Source: JAGNZR01 sp051646055
Lineage (GTDB): Bacteria > Fusobacteriota > Fusobacteriia > Fusobacteriales > Fusobacteriaceae
Length of the DNA stretch: 64,000 bases
Assembly (NCBI GenBank): GCA_051646055.1
Contig: JBOFCM010000129.1
Coordinates: 1 to 64,000 of the forward strand
Direction: 5' to 3'
The number at the start of each line of letters is the position of its first letter. Positions within the stretch are counted from its first letter, which is position 1. The notes below the pieces were generated by a model. That model was given only the letters and a program-made list of their open reading frames with translations, searched no databases and was not told the origin of the DNA. Made by a program: the position numbers and the translations under genes. Shown one piece after another: positions 7,154-15,978 of the stretch.

Positions 7154-9331
7154 ATGAAAAAAATAGTTGTGAGAATTTTAATGGGAATTTTTGCTCTTAT
7201 TTTCCTTCTTGGAGCTGGAGCAGCTGTATGGGCAGGGACCTTCGTATATAAAAATTATAAGGAACTTCCAAATATAGAAGAGCTTGTAACGAATTATACA
7301 CCTTCTGTGCCTACCACAATTTATGATAGAAACGGAGTGCTTATTGACAGTATCTACAGGGAAAAAAGGGAACCTGTAAATCTTGAAAATATTTCTGAAA
7401 ATCTTAAAAAGGCTGTAGTGTCCATAGAGGATAAAACTTTTTATAATCATTATGGTCTGAACATAAAAAGAAATATAGCCTCGGTAATTGCCAATATTTC
7501 AGCAGGAAGAGCTGTCCAGGGAGCTAGTACCATAACCCAACAGCTTGCTAAAAATGCTTTTCTTACATCTGAGAAAAAACTTTCTAGAAAGGTTAAGGAA
7601 GCTCTTATCACTTTTGAAATAGAGAGCATCTTTACTAAGGACGAAATATTGGAAAAATATCTCAATGAGATAAATTTTGGTTCAGGATCCTACGGAATAA
7701 AATCAGCAGCATATAGTTTTATGAGAAAAACTCCTGCTGAACTAAATCTGGCAGAGTCAGCAATGTTGGCAGGAATGCCTAACCGTCCTGAAAGATATAA
7801 TCCTAGAAGGAATTTAAATGAGGCTTTGAAAAGAGCTCATCTCATACTGGGAGAGATGTTGAAAGATGGAGTTATAACTAAACCTGAACACGATGAAGCT
7901 CTGAATCATAAATTTGTAGTTTATGATGAAAAAATAAATTTGAAAAAAATAGATGGGAAAGCAACGACAATAATTTATCCCAAAGAAGCCAGAACAGAAT
8001 CTAGTGTCCCTGATTTTACAGATCTTGTGCATGAATTTTTAAGAAATGAAAAAAATAGTGATGGGGAAAGAGTTTTTTCTGATGAGATGATATATTCAGA
8101 AGGACTGAAAGTTTATACTACAGTGGATGTGGAGATTCAAAAAACTGCTAAAGAACTTTTCACAAAAAGTCAGTTCTTGAATGCAAGGCCTGGTCTTCAG
8201 TATGGAATGGCAACTATAAACTCAGAAACAGGGGAAGTTATTGCAGTAATAGGAGGCAAAGATTATAAAATAGGTAACTTTAACCGTGCTGTAATGGCCA
8301 AAAGACAATTGGGGTCTTCAGCAAAACCCTTCCTCTATTTTACTGCCCTTCAGAGCGGAACAGAGATGAATGCCATTATAGACGACAATAAAGTAAAGTA
8401 CGGAAACTGGGAACCTAAAAATTACGGTGACAGATATTATGGAAATATAACTCTGCTGGATGCTTTGGATAAATCTTTGAATATGGTATCGATAAAACTT
8501 CTTGAGAAAGTGGGTGTTCCTGCTCTTAAAGAAACTACGAAAAAATTCGGAACAGAATTCAAAGTTCCTAATAATCTGACAGCTTCATTGGGGACTTACG
8601 AGGGGACACCATTGGAACTCTCACAGGCCTATGCAGTCTTTGCAAATGGAGGGTATTCAGTAAAGCCTATAATAGTCAAAGAAGTGCAGAATAGATTTGG
8701 AAATCAGATATATCACTCTGAAGTAAAAAAGCAGAAAGAATTTGATTCAGTAGATATAAGTTTGATTACTTATATGCTAGAAAGTTCAGTAAGAAGTGGA
8801 ACATCTAAGAGAGCTGAAGTAAAGGATAAAAATGGAAATCTTATAGACCAGGGTGGAAAAACAGGAACTACAAACCAGAATAGGACAATTTGGTTTGCAG
8901 GAATAACACCTAAATACACCACAACTATTTACTTAGGTTACGATGACAACAGAGAAATCAAGGAAAATCTTACAGGAGGAAGTGGGCCAGCACCTATTTG
9001 GGGAGAGTTTTATAAACAGTTGGTGGACAAAGGGCTCTATATACCAGAAAAATTCCAGTTTATAGATGATAATATAAAAAAGGGCACCCTTATAACACAA
9101 AATCTTAACTCTAAAAATGGACTTATCGCTACTTCTGGAGGAAGAGAGTTTCTCCTTAGAAGTGGAAGAATATCTTTAGAGAGAGACACTAAGTATTCTA
9201 ACGGTATAGCCGGGTTATTTTACCGTCCAGCAGTAGGAATACCTGTTTCAGGAGATGGTAAAATCCCCGAAAAGCAAGAAGGAAATCTAGAAAAAGAAAG
9301 TAGTATATTTAGAAGATTGTTCGGAAATTAA
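7154..9331 (+). CDS. Class A penicillin-binding protein (PBP1A family)
   Basis: A 725-residue bifunctional peptidoglycan synthase. A membrane anchor (residues about 5-30) precedes the glycosyltransferase-51 domain with catalytic E92 in EDKTFYNH and the QGASTITQQLAKN motif (122-134). The transpeptidase domain has S388-S-A-K391, an SLN motif, and K569-T-G-T. It polymerises lipid II and crosslinks peptides outside the inner membrane. It lies 20 bases after rlmN and ends at a terminator, so the two genes form one unit. The Shine-Dalgarno (GGGG) is weak. Length is normal for a PBP1A without extra domains. Confidence 0.93.
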   Translation: MKKIVVRILMGIFALIFLLGAGAAVWAGTFVYKNYKELPNIEELVTNYTPSVPTTIYDRNGVLIDSIYREKREPVNLENISENLKKAVVSIEDKTFYNHYGLNIKRNIASVIANISAGRAVQGASTITQQLAKNAFLTSEKKLSRKVKEALITFEIESIFTKDEILEKYLNEINFGSGSYGIKSAAYSFMRKTPAELNLAESAMLAGMPNRPERYNPRRNLNEALKRAHLILGEMLKDGVITKPEHDEALNHKFVVYDEKINLKKIDGKATTIIYPKEARTESSVPDFTDLVHEFLRNEKNSDGERVFSDEMIYSEGLKVYTTVDVEIQKTAKELFTKSQFLNARPGLQYGMATINSETGEVIAVIGGKDYKIGNFNRAVMAKRQLGSSAKPFLYFTALQSGTEMNAIIDDNKVKYGNWEPKNYGDRYYGNITLLDALDKSLNMVSIKLLEKVGVPALKETTKKFGTEFKVPNNLTASLGTYEGTPLELSQAYAVFANGGYSVKPIIVKEVQNRFGNQIYHSEVKKQKEFDSVDISLITYMLESSVRSGTSKRAEVKDKNGNLIDQGGKTGTTNQNRTIWFAGITPKYTTTIYLGYDDNREIKENLTGGSGPAPIWGEFYKQLVDKGLYIPEKFQFIDDNIKKGTLITQNLNSKNGLIATSGGREFLLRSGRISLERDTKYSNGIAGLFYRPAVGIPVSGDGKIPEKQEGNLEKESSIFRRLFGN

Positions 9332-9353
9332 TTTTAAAAGACAAATAAAAAAC

Positions 9354-9384
9354 AAAAACCACATTTTAAGATGTGGTTTTTTTA
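9354..9384 (+). terminator. Terminator after the PBP gene
   Basis: Stem AAAAACCACAT (9354-9364) / ATGTGGTTTTT (9371-9381) with six-base loop and T-run. Confidence 0.85.
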
Positions 9385-9403
9385 ATTTAAAATAGTAAGT
9401 CTC

Positions 9404-9432
9404 TTGATTATTCATAAAAAATATAGTATCCT
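9404..9432 (+). promoter_or_regulatory. Promoter of the hut operon
   Basis: TTGATT (9404-9409), 17-base spacer, TATCCT (9427-9432), 33 bases before the hutH start. No obvious hut operator or riboswitch is visible, and no hut regulator gene is in the window. Confidence 0.55.
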
Positions 9433-9465
9433 AAAATTGTGGGAACAAAAAAATGGAGGGATGAT

Positions 9466-11004
9466 ATGGGAAACACAGTAATTCTTGGGAATGAAAAATT
9501 GACTTTAGAAAATTTTGTGAATGTAGTAAGACATAGACAAACTGTGAGAATTGCAGAAGAAGCCTACTTAAGAATTGAAAAATCTAGAATATATGTGGAG
9601 AAACTTATAGAGGACTCCAAAGTTATATATGGATTAACTACAGGTTTTGGAAAATTTTCAGATATAGTTATATCTAAAGATGAAACTTCAGATCTTCAGA
9701 GAAACCTTATTGTAAGTCATTCTTGTGGAGTGGGAGAACCTTTTTCAGAAGAGATAGTGAGAGGTATACTTCTTCTTAGAATAAATAATCTCATCATCGG
9801 AAACTCAGGTATCAGAAGGGTAACTGTGGATAAGATGGTAGAAATACTGAACAGTGATGTGTTTCCTGTGATTCCTGAAAAAGGTTCATTGGGGGCATCT
9901 GGGGATCTGGCGCCTCTTTCTCATATGGTTTTGGTTGTTTTGGGAATGGGAGAAGCATTTTATAAGGGGCAGAGAATGAGTGGAGCAGAAGCTCTTTCTA
10001 GGGCTGGAATAAAGCCTTTAGAATTCTTATCATCGAAAGAGGGATTGGCTCTTATAAACGGAACCCAGGCAATGACCTCAGTGGGAGCATTGGCAGTCTA
10101 TGAGGCAATAATTTTAATGAAAACCTTAGATATAACAGCTGCAGTCACTATGGAAGCATTAAATGGAATAACGTGTGCCTATGATGAAAAAATACACAAG
10201 ATTCGAGGGCATAAGGGACAGATAGATTCGGCATCGAATATATTGCGAATTCTAGATGGAAGCAGGATGACTACCAAACAAGGTCAGCTGAGAGTCCAAG
10301 ACCCCTATACTTTGAGATGCACCCCTCAGATCCATGGAGCAAGTAAAGATGCGATAAATTTTGTGCTAAATAAAGTAGAGATAGAAATGAATGCTGTAAC
10401 AGATAATCCTATTATATTCCCAGATCAGGAGCAGGTTATATCTGGCGGAAACTTCCATGGACAGCCAATGGCTTTACCTTTTGATTTTTTAGGAATTGCC
10501 TGTTCAGAGATGGGGAATATCTCTGAGAGAAGATTGGAGAGATTGGTAAATCCCCAGCTTAATTTTGGACTACCTGCATTTTTAACTCCTCACGGTGGAC
10601 TTCATTCTGGATTTATGATTGTCCAATACAGTGCAGCAGCCCTTGTATCAGAGAATAAAGTTTTGGCTCATCCTGCCAGTGTGGACTCTATACCATCTTC
10701 AGGAAATCAGGAGGATCATGTATCTATGGGAACCATAGCAGCAAGAAAAGGGTATGAGATACTTAAAAATTCTAGAAAAGCCATTGCTATGGAACTTTTG
10801 GCAGCGTGTCAAGGGGTAGATCTGAGAGGGAATTCAGGTTTAGGAAGAGGAACGGCAGCAGCCTATGGAATAGTAAGAAAATATGTGACCAAATTGGAAG
10901 ATGACAGAGTTATGTATTTGGATATAAATACAGTAGAAAAATTGATTGCAGATGGGGAGATAGTCAGAGCCGTTGAGTCTGTGATAGGAGAGATAAAGGT
11001 TTAA
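9466..11004 (+). CDS. hutH: Histidine ammonia-lyase
   Basis: A 512-residue histidase that deaminates L-histidine to urocanate, the first step of histidine breakdown. The A144-S145-G146 triad in GSLGASGDLAPL cyclises to the MIO electrophile. The start at 9466 is chosen because GGAGGG lies 5 bases upstream; translation from the in-frame codon at 9439 would add nine residues not seen in the family and would bury the ribosome binding site. It is first in the hutH-hutU-ftcD-hutI-fchA cluster, with hutU 31 bases downstream. Confidence 0.95.
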   Translation: MGNTVILGNEKLTLENFVNVVRHRQTVRIAEEAYLRIEKSRIYVEKLIEDSKVIYGLTTGFGKFSDIVISKDETSDLQRNLIVSHSCGVGEPFSEEIVRGILLLRINNLIIGNSGIRRVTVDKMVEILNSDVFPVIPEKGSLGASGDLAPLSHMVLVVLGMGEAFYKGQRMSGAEALSRAGIKPLEFLSSKEGLALINGTQAMTSVGALAVYEAIILMKTLDITAAVTMEALNGITCAYDEKIHKIRGHKGQIDSASNILRILDGSRMTTKQGQLRVQDPYTLRCTPQIHGASKDAINFVLNKVEIEMNAVTDNPIIFPDQEQVISGGNFHGQPMALPFDFLGIACSEMGNISERRLERLVNPQLNFGLPAFLTPHGGLHSGFMIVQYSAAALVSENKVLAHPASVDSIPSSGNQEDHVSMGTIAARKGYEILKNSRKAIAMELLAACQGVDLRGNSGLGRGTAAAYGIVRKYVTKLEDDRVMYLDINTVEKLIADGEIVRAVESVIGEIKV

Positions 11005-11035
11005 GATTTAGGGAAAAAATATTTGGAGGGAAACA

Positions 11036-13060
11036 ATGATAAATAATAGAGAGATAGCAGAAGCGATGACGATAAAACTTACGGAGATGGATATTCCAAG
11101 AGCGGTTCCTAAATTTGATCCCAAACTGAGGAGAGCCCCCATGAGAACTCTCACTCTTACAAAGGATGAGATCAAGCTTGCCCTAAAAAATGCACTGAGA
11201 TATGTACCTGGGGAGTACCATGAAGAAATTGCTCCTGAGTTTTTGAATGAACTTCTAGAGCACGGAAGAATTTATGGGTACAGATTTAGGCCGGAAGGAA
11301 GAATATGGGGTAAACCCATTGGGGAGTATAAAAGTAAGTGTGTAGAGGGAGCGGCGGCTCAGGTTATGATAGATAACAATTTAGATTTTGCCATAGCTCT
11401 TTACCCCTATGAACTTGTAACCTATGGAGAAACAGGTCAAGTATGTCAGAACTGGATGCAATATCTGCTTATTAAAAAGTATTTAGAAAACCTTACACAG
11501 GATCAGACTCTTGTCGTGTCTTCAGGCCATCCGGTAGGGCTTTTCAAATCTACTCCTCATGCTCCGAGAATTATAATAACCAACGGGCTCATGGTGGGGC
11601 TTTTTGATGATCCTGACAACATGACGAGAGCCACAGCTCTAGGAGTAGCCAACTACGGACAGATGACAGCTGGTGGATGGATGTATATAGGACCTCAGGG
11701 AATAGTGCATGGAACATATTCTACAATTCTCAATGCAGGGAGACTGTTTTGCGGAGTTCCAGCAGATGGGGATCTTGCAGGAAAACTTTTTGTAACATCG
11801 GGGCTGGGTGGAATGAGCGGAGCTCAGGGGAAAGCCACTGTTATCGCCAAAGGCGTTGGAATAATAGCAGAGGTAGACCTATCAAGAATCCATACGAGAC
11901 TGGAACAAGGTTGGATAAATAAAATTGCAAGAACTCCAGAAGAAGCCTTTCAGATGGCTCAGGAAAAAATAGATACAAAAACTCCATATGCTATAGCGTA
12001 CCATGGAAATATAGTTGAACTTTTAGAATATGCCGCTGAAAACAGGGTGAAAATAGATCTACTTTCAGACCAGACTTCTTGTCATGCTGTATACGAGGGG
12101 GGATACTGTCCTGCAGGAATAACTTTTGAAGAGAGAACGAAACTTCTGGGGGCAGATAGAGAAAAATTTAGAAAACTTGTGGATAAAACTTTAGTAAGGC
12201 ACTACCAAGTTATAAAAAAACTTACTGCAGCTGGAACATATTTCTTCGATTACGGAAATAGTTTTCTAAAATCTATATACGATGTAGGAGTTATGGAAAT
12301 ATCTAAAAATGGAATAAATGACAAAGATGGATTTATCTTCCCATCTTATGTGGAAGATATACTTGGACCTGAACTATTTGATTATGGATATGGACCATTC
12401 AGATGGGTATGTCTAAGTGGAAAACATGAGGATCTTCTTAAGACTGATGCGGCAGCTTTAAGCCTTGTAGATCCTACTAGAAGATATCAGGACAGAGACA
12501 ACTATGAATGGATAAAGGATGCGGATAAAAATGGACTTGTGGTAGGAACTCAGGCCAGAATTTTCTACCAGGATGCCATGAGCAGAACTAATATTGCGCT
12601 TAAATTCAACGATATGGTAAGAAGGGGAGAGATAGGGCCGGTAATGTTGGGACGTGACCACCATGATGTATCAGGAACAGATTCTCCATTTAGAGAGACC
12701 TCCAATATTAAAGATGGAAGTAATATAATGGCAGAGATGGCAACTCACTGTTTTGCAGGAAATGCAGCTAGAGGGATGAGCATGATAGCTCTCCATAACG
12801 GTGGAGGGGTAGGAATCGGTAAATCCATAAATGGAGGATTCGGGATGGTGCTGGACGGAAGCCATAGAGTGGATGAAATTCTCAGAACGGCCATGCCTTG
12901 GGATGTTATGGGAGGAGTGGCGAGACGTGCTTGGGCAAGAAATAATAACTCCATTGAGACGGTTATAGAGTATAATAAGGAAAATAAAGGGCAGGATCAT
13001 ATTACTCTTCCGTATATAGCAGAAGAAACATTGATTTCTAAATTGGTAGATAAAATTTAA
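11036..13060 (+). CDS. hutU: Urocanate hydratase, long form
   Basis: A 674-residue urocanase converting urocanate to 4-imidazolone-5-propionate with tightly bound NAD+. Most bacterial HutU proteins are near 555 residues; this one is similar in length to animal UROC1 (about 676), with an N-terminal extension before the core. Family segments are present, including QNWMQYLLIKKYL, the Gly-rich SGLGGMSGAQGKA nucleotide-binding stretch, and the C-terminal HNGGGVGIGKS. An RBS GGAGGG precedes the ATG, and ftcD begins 13 bases after the stop. The assignment is firm from length, motifs and operon position. Confidence 0.93.
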   Translation: MINNREIAEAMTIKLTEMDIPRAVPKFDPKLRRAPMRTLTLTKDEIKLALKNALRYVPGEYHEEIAPEFLNELLEHGRIYGYRFRPEGRIWGKPIGEYKSKCVEGAAAQVMIDNNLDFAIALYPYELVTYGETGQVCQNWMQYLLIKKYLENLTQDQTLVVSSGHPVGLFKSTPHAPRIIITNGLMVGLFDDPDNMTRATALGVANYGQMTAGGWMYIGPQGIVHGTYSTILNAGRLFCGVPADGDLAGKLFVTSGLGGMSGAQGKATVIAKGVGIIAEVDLSRIHTRLEQGWINKIARTPEEAFQMAQEKIDTKTPYAIAYHGNIVELLEYAAENRVKIDLLSDQTSCHAVYEGGYCPAGITFEERTKLLGADREKFRKLVDKTLVRHYQVIKKLTAAGTYFFDYGNSFLKSIYDVGVMEISKNGINDKDGFIFPSYVEDILGPELFDYGYGPFRWVCLSGKHEDLLKTDAAALSLVDPTRRYQDRDNYEWIKDADKNGLVVGTQARIFYQDAMSRTNIALKFNDMVRRGEIGPVMLGRDHHDVSGTDSPFRETSNIKDGSNIMAEMATHCFAGNAARGMSMIALHNGGGVGIGKSINGGFGMVLDGSHRVDEILRTAMPWDVMGGVARRAWARNNNSIETVIEYNKENKGQDHITLPYIAEETLISKLVDKI

Positions 13061-13073
13061 ATCGGGAGGAAAC

Positions 13074-13973
13074 ATGGTAAAAGTTGTACAGTGTGTTCCA
13101 AACTTCAGTGAGGGAACAGATTTAGAAAAAGTAGCTAAAATTTCAGAAGTTTTTAAACAGAAAGCAGGAGTTACCCTTATGGGATGCGAACCTGATAAAG
13201 ATTATAACAGGACTGTAATCACTGTTTTAGGTGAACCTGAGGCTGTGGCAGAAGCAGTAATAGAAGCAATTGGAGTTGCTACAGAAATCATAGATATGAA
13301 TGTTCAGAAAGGAGAGCACCCAAGAATGGGGGCAACAGATGTTGTACCTTTTATACCTATTAAAAATATGAAAATGGAGGAGTGTGTAGAACTTTCTAAA
13401 AAAGTGGCACAAGAGGTAAATAAAAGATATGGGATTCCAATATTTCTATATGAAAATTCAGCATCAGCTCCCAACAGAATCTCTCTCCCAGACATAAGAA
13501 AGGGACAATTTGAGGGAATGGCTGAAAAACTTCTTCTTCCAGAATGGGGACCTGATTATGGAGATAGAAAAATACATCCTACAGCGGGAGTTACTGCTAT
13601 TGGGGGAAGAATGCCTCTTATAGCCTACAATATAAATCTGAATACACAAAATGTAGAGATAGCTAAAAAAATAGCCGCCGCCATTAGATTCTCAAGCGGA
13701 GGCTTCAGATTTATTCAGGCAGGACCTGCAGAAATAAAAGAAAAAGGTTTTGTTCAGGTGACGATGAATATAAAGGACTATAAAAAGAATCCCATATATA
13801 GGGTTTTCGAAGCTGTAAAAATGGAAGCTAGAAGGTATGGAATAAATATAATAGGAAGTGAAATTATAGGAGCTCTGCCTATGGATGCTGTAACGGAATC
13901 TTTGGAATATTATATAGGATTAGATCATGGAAGCACTGTAGATAAGGTAATAGAAACTGAACTTTTAAAATAG
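13074..13973 (+). CDS. ftcD: Glutamate formimidoyltransferase
   Basis: A 299-residue protein with only the formiminotransferase domains of FTCD. It moves the formimino group of N-formimino-L-glutamate to tetrahydrofolate, releasing glutamate. The N-terminal VQCVPNFSEG signature and the catalytic H82 in GEHPRMGATD are present. The cyclodeaminase domain that is fused in animals is encoded separately here by fchA two genes later. This choice of enzyme means the formimino carbon is kept on folate rather than lost as formamide (HutG) or through HutF-type deimination. RBS GGAGG lies just upstream. Confidence 0.95.
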   Translation: MVKVVQCVPNFSEGTDLEKVAKISEVFKQKAGVTLMGCEPDKDYNRTVITVLGEPEAVAEAVIEAIGVATEIIDMNVQKGEHPRMGATDVVPFIPIKNMKMEECVELSKKVAQEVNKRYGIPIFLYENSASAPNRISLPDIRKGQFEGMAEKLLLPEWGPDYGDRKIHPTAGVTAIGGRMPLIAYNINLNTQNVEIAKKIAAAIRFSSGGFRFIQAGPAEIKEKGFVQVTMNIKDYKKNPIYRVFEAVKMEARRYGINIIGSEIIGALPMDAVTESLEYYIGLDHGSTVDKVIETELLK

Positions 13974-13991
13974 AAAGGAATTTGAGAAAAT

Positions 13992-15251
13992 ATGAAGGCA
14001 AATCTTGTTATTGAAAATATAGGACAACTTGCCACAGGGAGAGGTGTAACTCCTCTCTGCGGAGAGCAGATGAAAAATATAGATATCCTCAGAAATGCTT
14101 ATATAGCAATAAGTGATGATACTATAATAGCTATAGGAGAAGGAGAGTGTCCCGCCGAATATCTAATGGAAAGCACAGAAAGGAGGGATGTGGGAGGGAA
14201 ACTGGTAACTCCGGGCTTTATTGACTGCCATACACATCTTGTTCACGGTGGTTCCCGTGAAAATGAGTTTCAGATGAAGTTAGAGGGAGTTCCGTATCTA
14301 GATATTCTTGCAAGAGGAGGAGGAATTCTTAGCAGTGTAAAAGCTACTAGAAATGCTAGTTTTAAAGAGCTGAAAGATAAAGCCAAATCTAGCTTAGATA
14401 GGATGCTGCTTCTGGGAGTTACCACAGTGGAAGCAAAGAGCGGGTATGGTTTGGATTTTGAAACCGAAATAAAGCAGTTGGAAGTTGCTAGATTTTTAAA
14501 TCAGGTACATCCGATAGATATAGTTTCTACATATATGGGGGCTCATGCTATTCCTGAGGAATTTAAAGGGAGAGCTGAAGAATATGCAGAATTTGTAATA
14601 AAGGTTTTACCGATTATAAAGGAAAATAATTTGGCAGAATTTTGTGATATATTTTGTGAAAACAATATTTTTTCTGTAGAGACGAGTAGAAAAATATTGT
14701 TAGCAGCAAAAAAGCTTGGCTATGGTCTAAGAATTCATGCTGATGAGATAGTGTGTCTGGGTGGAGCTGAACTGGCAGGAGAATTGGGGACTAGGACAGC
14801 TGAACATCTTCTGGCAGCCAGTGATGAAGGACTAAAAAGCATGGTGAAAAATGGTGTGACATCTGTAGTTCTTCCAGGAACATCTTTTAATTTAGGGGAA
14901 AATTATGCTCCTGCACGGAAAATAATAGAGTATGGAGGAGCAGTGGCTATAGCTACAGACTACAATCCAGGATCATGTCCTACAGAAAATCTTCAGCTCG
15001 TTATGCAGATAGCAGCATCCCAGATGAAATTATCTCCTAAAGAAGTTCTTGCAGGGGTGACTCAGAATGCCGCTTGGGCTGTAAATAGATCTCTCAGTGT
15101 TGGAACCATAGAGGTTGGGAAAAAAGCTGATATCAATATATTTAACTCCAATAATTTAGATTTTATAATCTATCATTTCGGAATTAACTTTATAGATTCT
15201 GTTTATAAAAATGGTCAGCTGGTAGTAAGCAATGGGCAGTTATGTTATTAG
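13992..15251 (+). CDS. hutI: Imidazolonepropionase
   Basis: A 419-residue amidohydrolase that opens 4-imidazolone-5-propionate to N-formimino-L-glutamate. The metal-binding H80-T-H82 in DCHTHLVHGGSRENEF, the HADEI motif and the TDYNPGSCPTENL segment (substrate and metal contacts) match HutI. It is placed between ftcD (18 bases upstream) and fchA (8 bases downstream), although its reaction precedes that of FtcD. Length is normal for the family. Confidence 0.95.
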   Translation: MKANLVIENIGQLATGRGVTPLCGEQMKNIDILRNAYIAISDDTIIAIGEGECPAEYLMESTERRDVGGKLVTPGFIDCHTHLVHGGSRENEFQMKLEGVPYLDILARGGGILSSVKATRNASFKELKDKAKSSLDRMLLLGVTTVEAKSGYGLDFETEIKQLEVARFLNQVHPIDIVSTYMGAHAIPEEFKGRAEEYAEFVIKVLPIIKENNLAEFCDIFCENNIFSVETSRKILLAAKKLGYGLRIHADEIVCLGGAELAGELGTRTAEHLLAASDEGLKSMVKNGVTSVVLPGTSFNLGENYAPARKIIEYGGAVAIATDYNPGSCPTENLQLVMQIAASQMKLSPKEVLAGVTQNAAWAVNRSLSVGTIEVGKKADINIFNSNNLDFIIYHFGINFIDSVYKNGQLVVSNGQLCY

Positions 15252-15259
15252 GGGGAGAT

Positions 15260-15898
15260 ATGAAATTAGTAGATTTAACAATAGATGAGTTTTTGAGCGA
15301 GGTGGATTCGCCATCACCTGCTCCAGGAGGAGGTTCTGCTTCGGCACTTGTATCAGCTTTAGGTGTATCTCTTGTGAGGATGGTAGGGCATCTCAGCTTT
15401 GGAAAGAAGAAATTTGAAGGACTAGATGAAGGGATAAAGGTAGAGTTTAAAAGACGTTTCCAGGAGCTTAAGAAAATAGAAGAGGAATTAAAAAAATTGG
15501 TGGACAAAGATACCGAAAGTTTCAATATTTTTATGGCGGCCATGAAAATGCCCAAAGAGACCGAGGAGGAGAAAAAAATTAGGAGTGTGGCTATGGAGGA
15601 GGCAACTAAAAAGACTATAGAGACACCTTTGAAAATAGCTCAACTTTCTAGTGAAGTCCTACATTTGCTTGATTATTTCGTAACTTATGGAAATAAAAAT
15701 GCTATAAGTGATGTGGGAGTAGCGACAACTCTTCTCTATTCAGGACTGGAGGGAGCTGTGATGAATATTCGGGTGAATCTTCCCAATCTTTCAGACGAGA
15801 TGCTAAAAGCTGATTTAGAGCGGAAGTCTTTTGAACTAAAAAAGAGAGCAAAGATAATAAAGTCGGGCCTCCTAGAGGAGGTCTATAACTTTCTTTAG
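15260..15898 (+). CDS. fchA: Formimidoyltetrahydrofolate cyclodeaminase
   Basis: A 212-residue helical protein of the FTCD-C family, which deaminates 5-formimino-THF to 5,10-methenyl-THF and ammonia. The N-terminal SPSPAPGGGSASAL motif is the family's folate-binding loop. The ATG at 15260 is preferred over the in-frame ATG at 15242 because GGGGGAG lies between them at proper distance from 15260; with this start it does not overlap hutI. It completes the conversion begun by FtcD. It ends just before the fhs promoter. Confidence 0.93.
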   Translation: MKLVDLTIDEFLSEVDSPSPAPGGGSASALVSALGVSLVRMVGHLSFGKKKFEGLDEGIKVEFKRRFQELKKIEEELKKLVDKDTESFNIFMAAMKMPKETEEEKKIRSVAMEEATKKTIETPLKIAQLSSEVLHLLDYFVTYGNKNAISDVGVATTLLYSGLEGAVMNIRVNLPNLSDEMLKADLERKSFELKKRAKIIKSGLLEEVYNFL

Positions 15899-15900
15899 GG

Positions 15901-15929
15901 TTGACAAAACTCTCAGAAACTGGTTTAAT
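15901..15929 (+). promoter_or_regulatory. Promoter for fhs
   Basis: TTGACA (15901-15906) beginning three bases after the fchA stop, 17-base spacer, TTTAAT (15924-15929). It lets fhs be expressed independently of the hut genes; read-through from fchA is also possible since no terminator intervenes. Confidence 0.6.
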
Positions 15930-15978
15930 ATTAAAAATATTCTGAAGAATATAACCAAAATAATGAAGGGTGGAAAAT

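Noticed and set aside
12671..13075. Minus-strand open frames opposite the end of hutU
   Set aside because: No ribosome binding site, composition typical of an antisense shadow, and hutU motifs are intact on the other strand.
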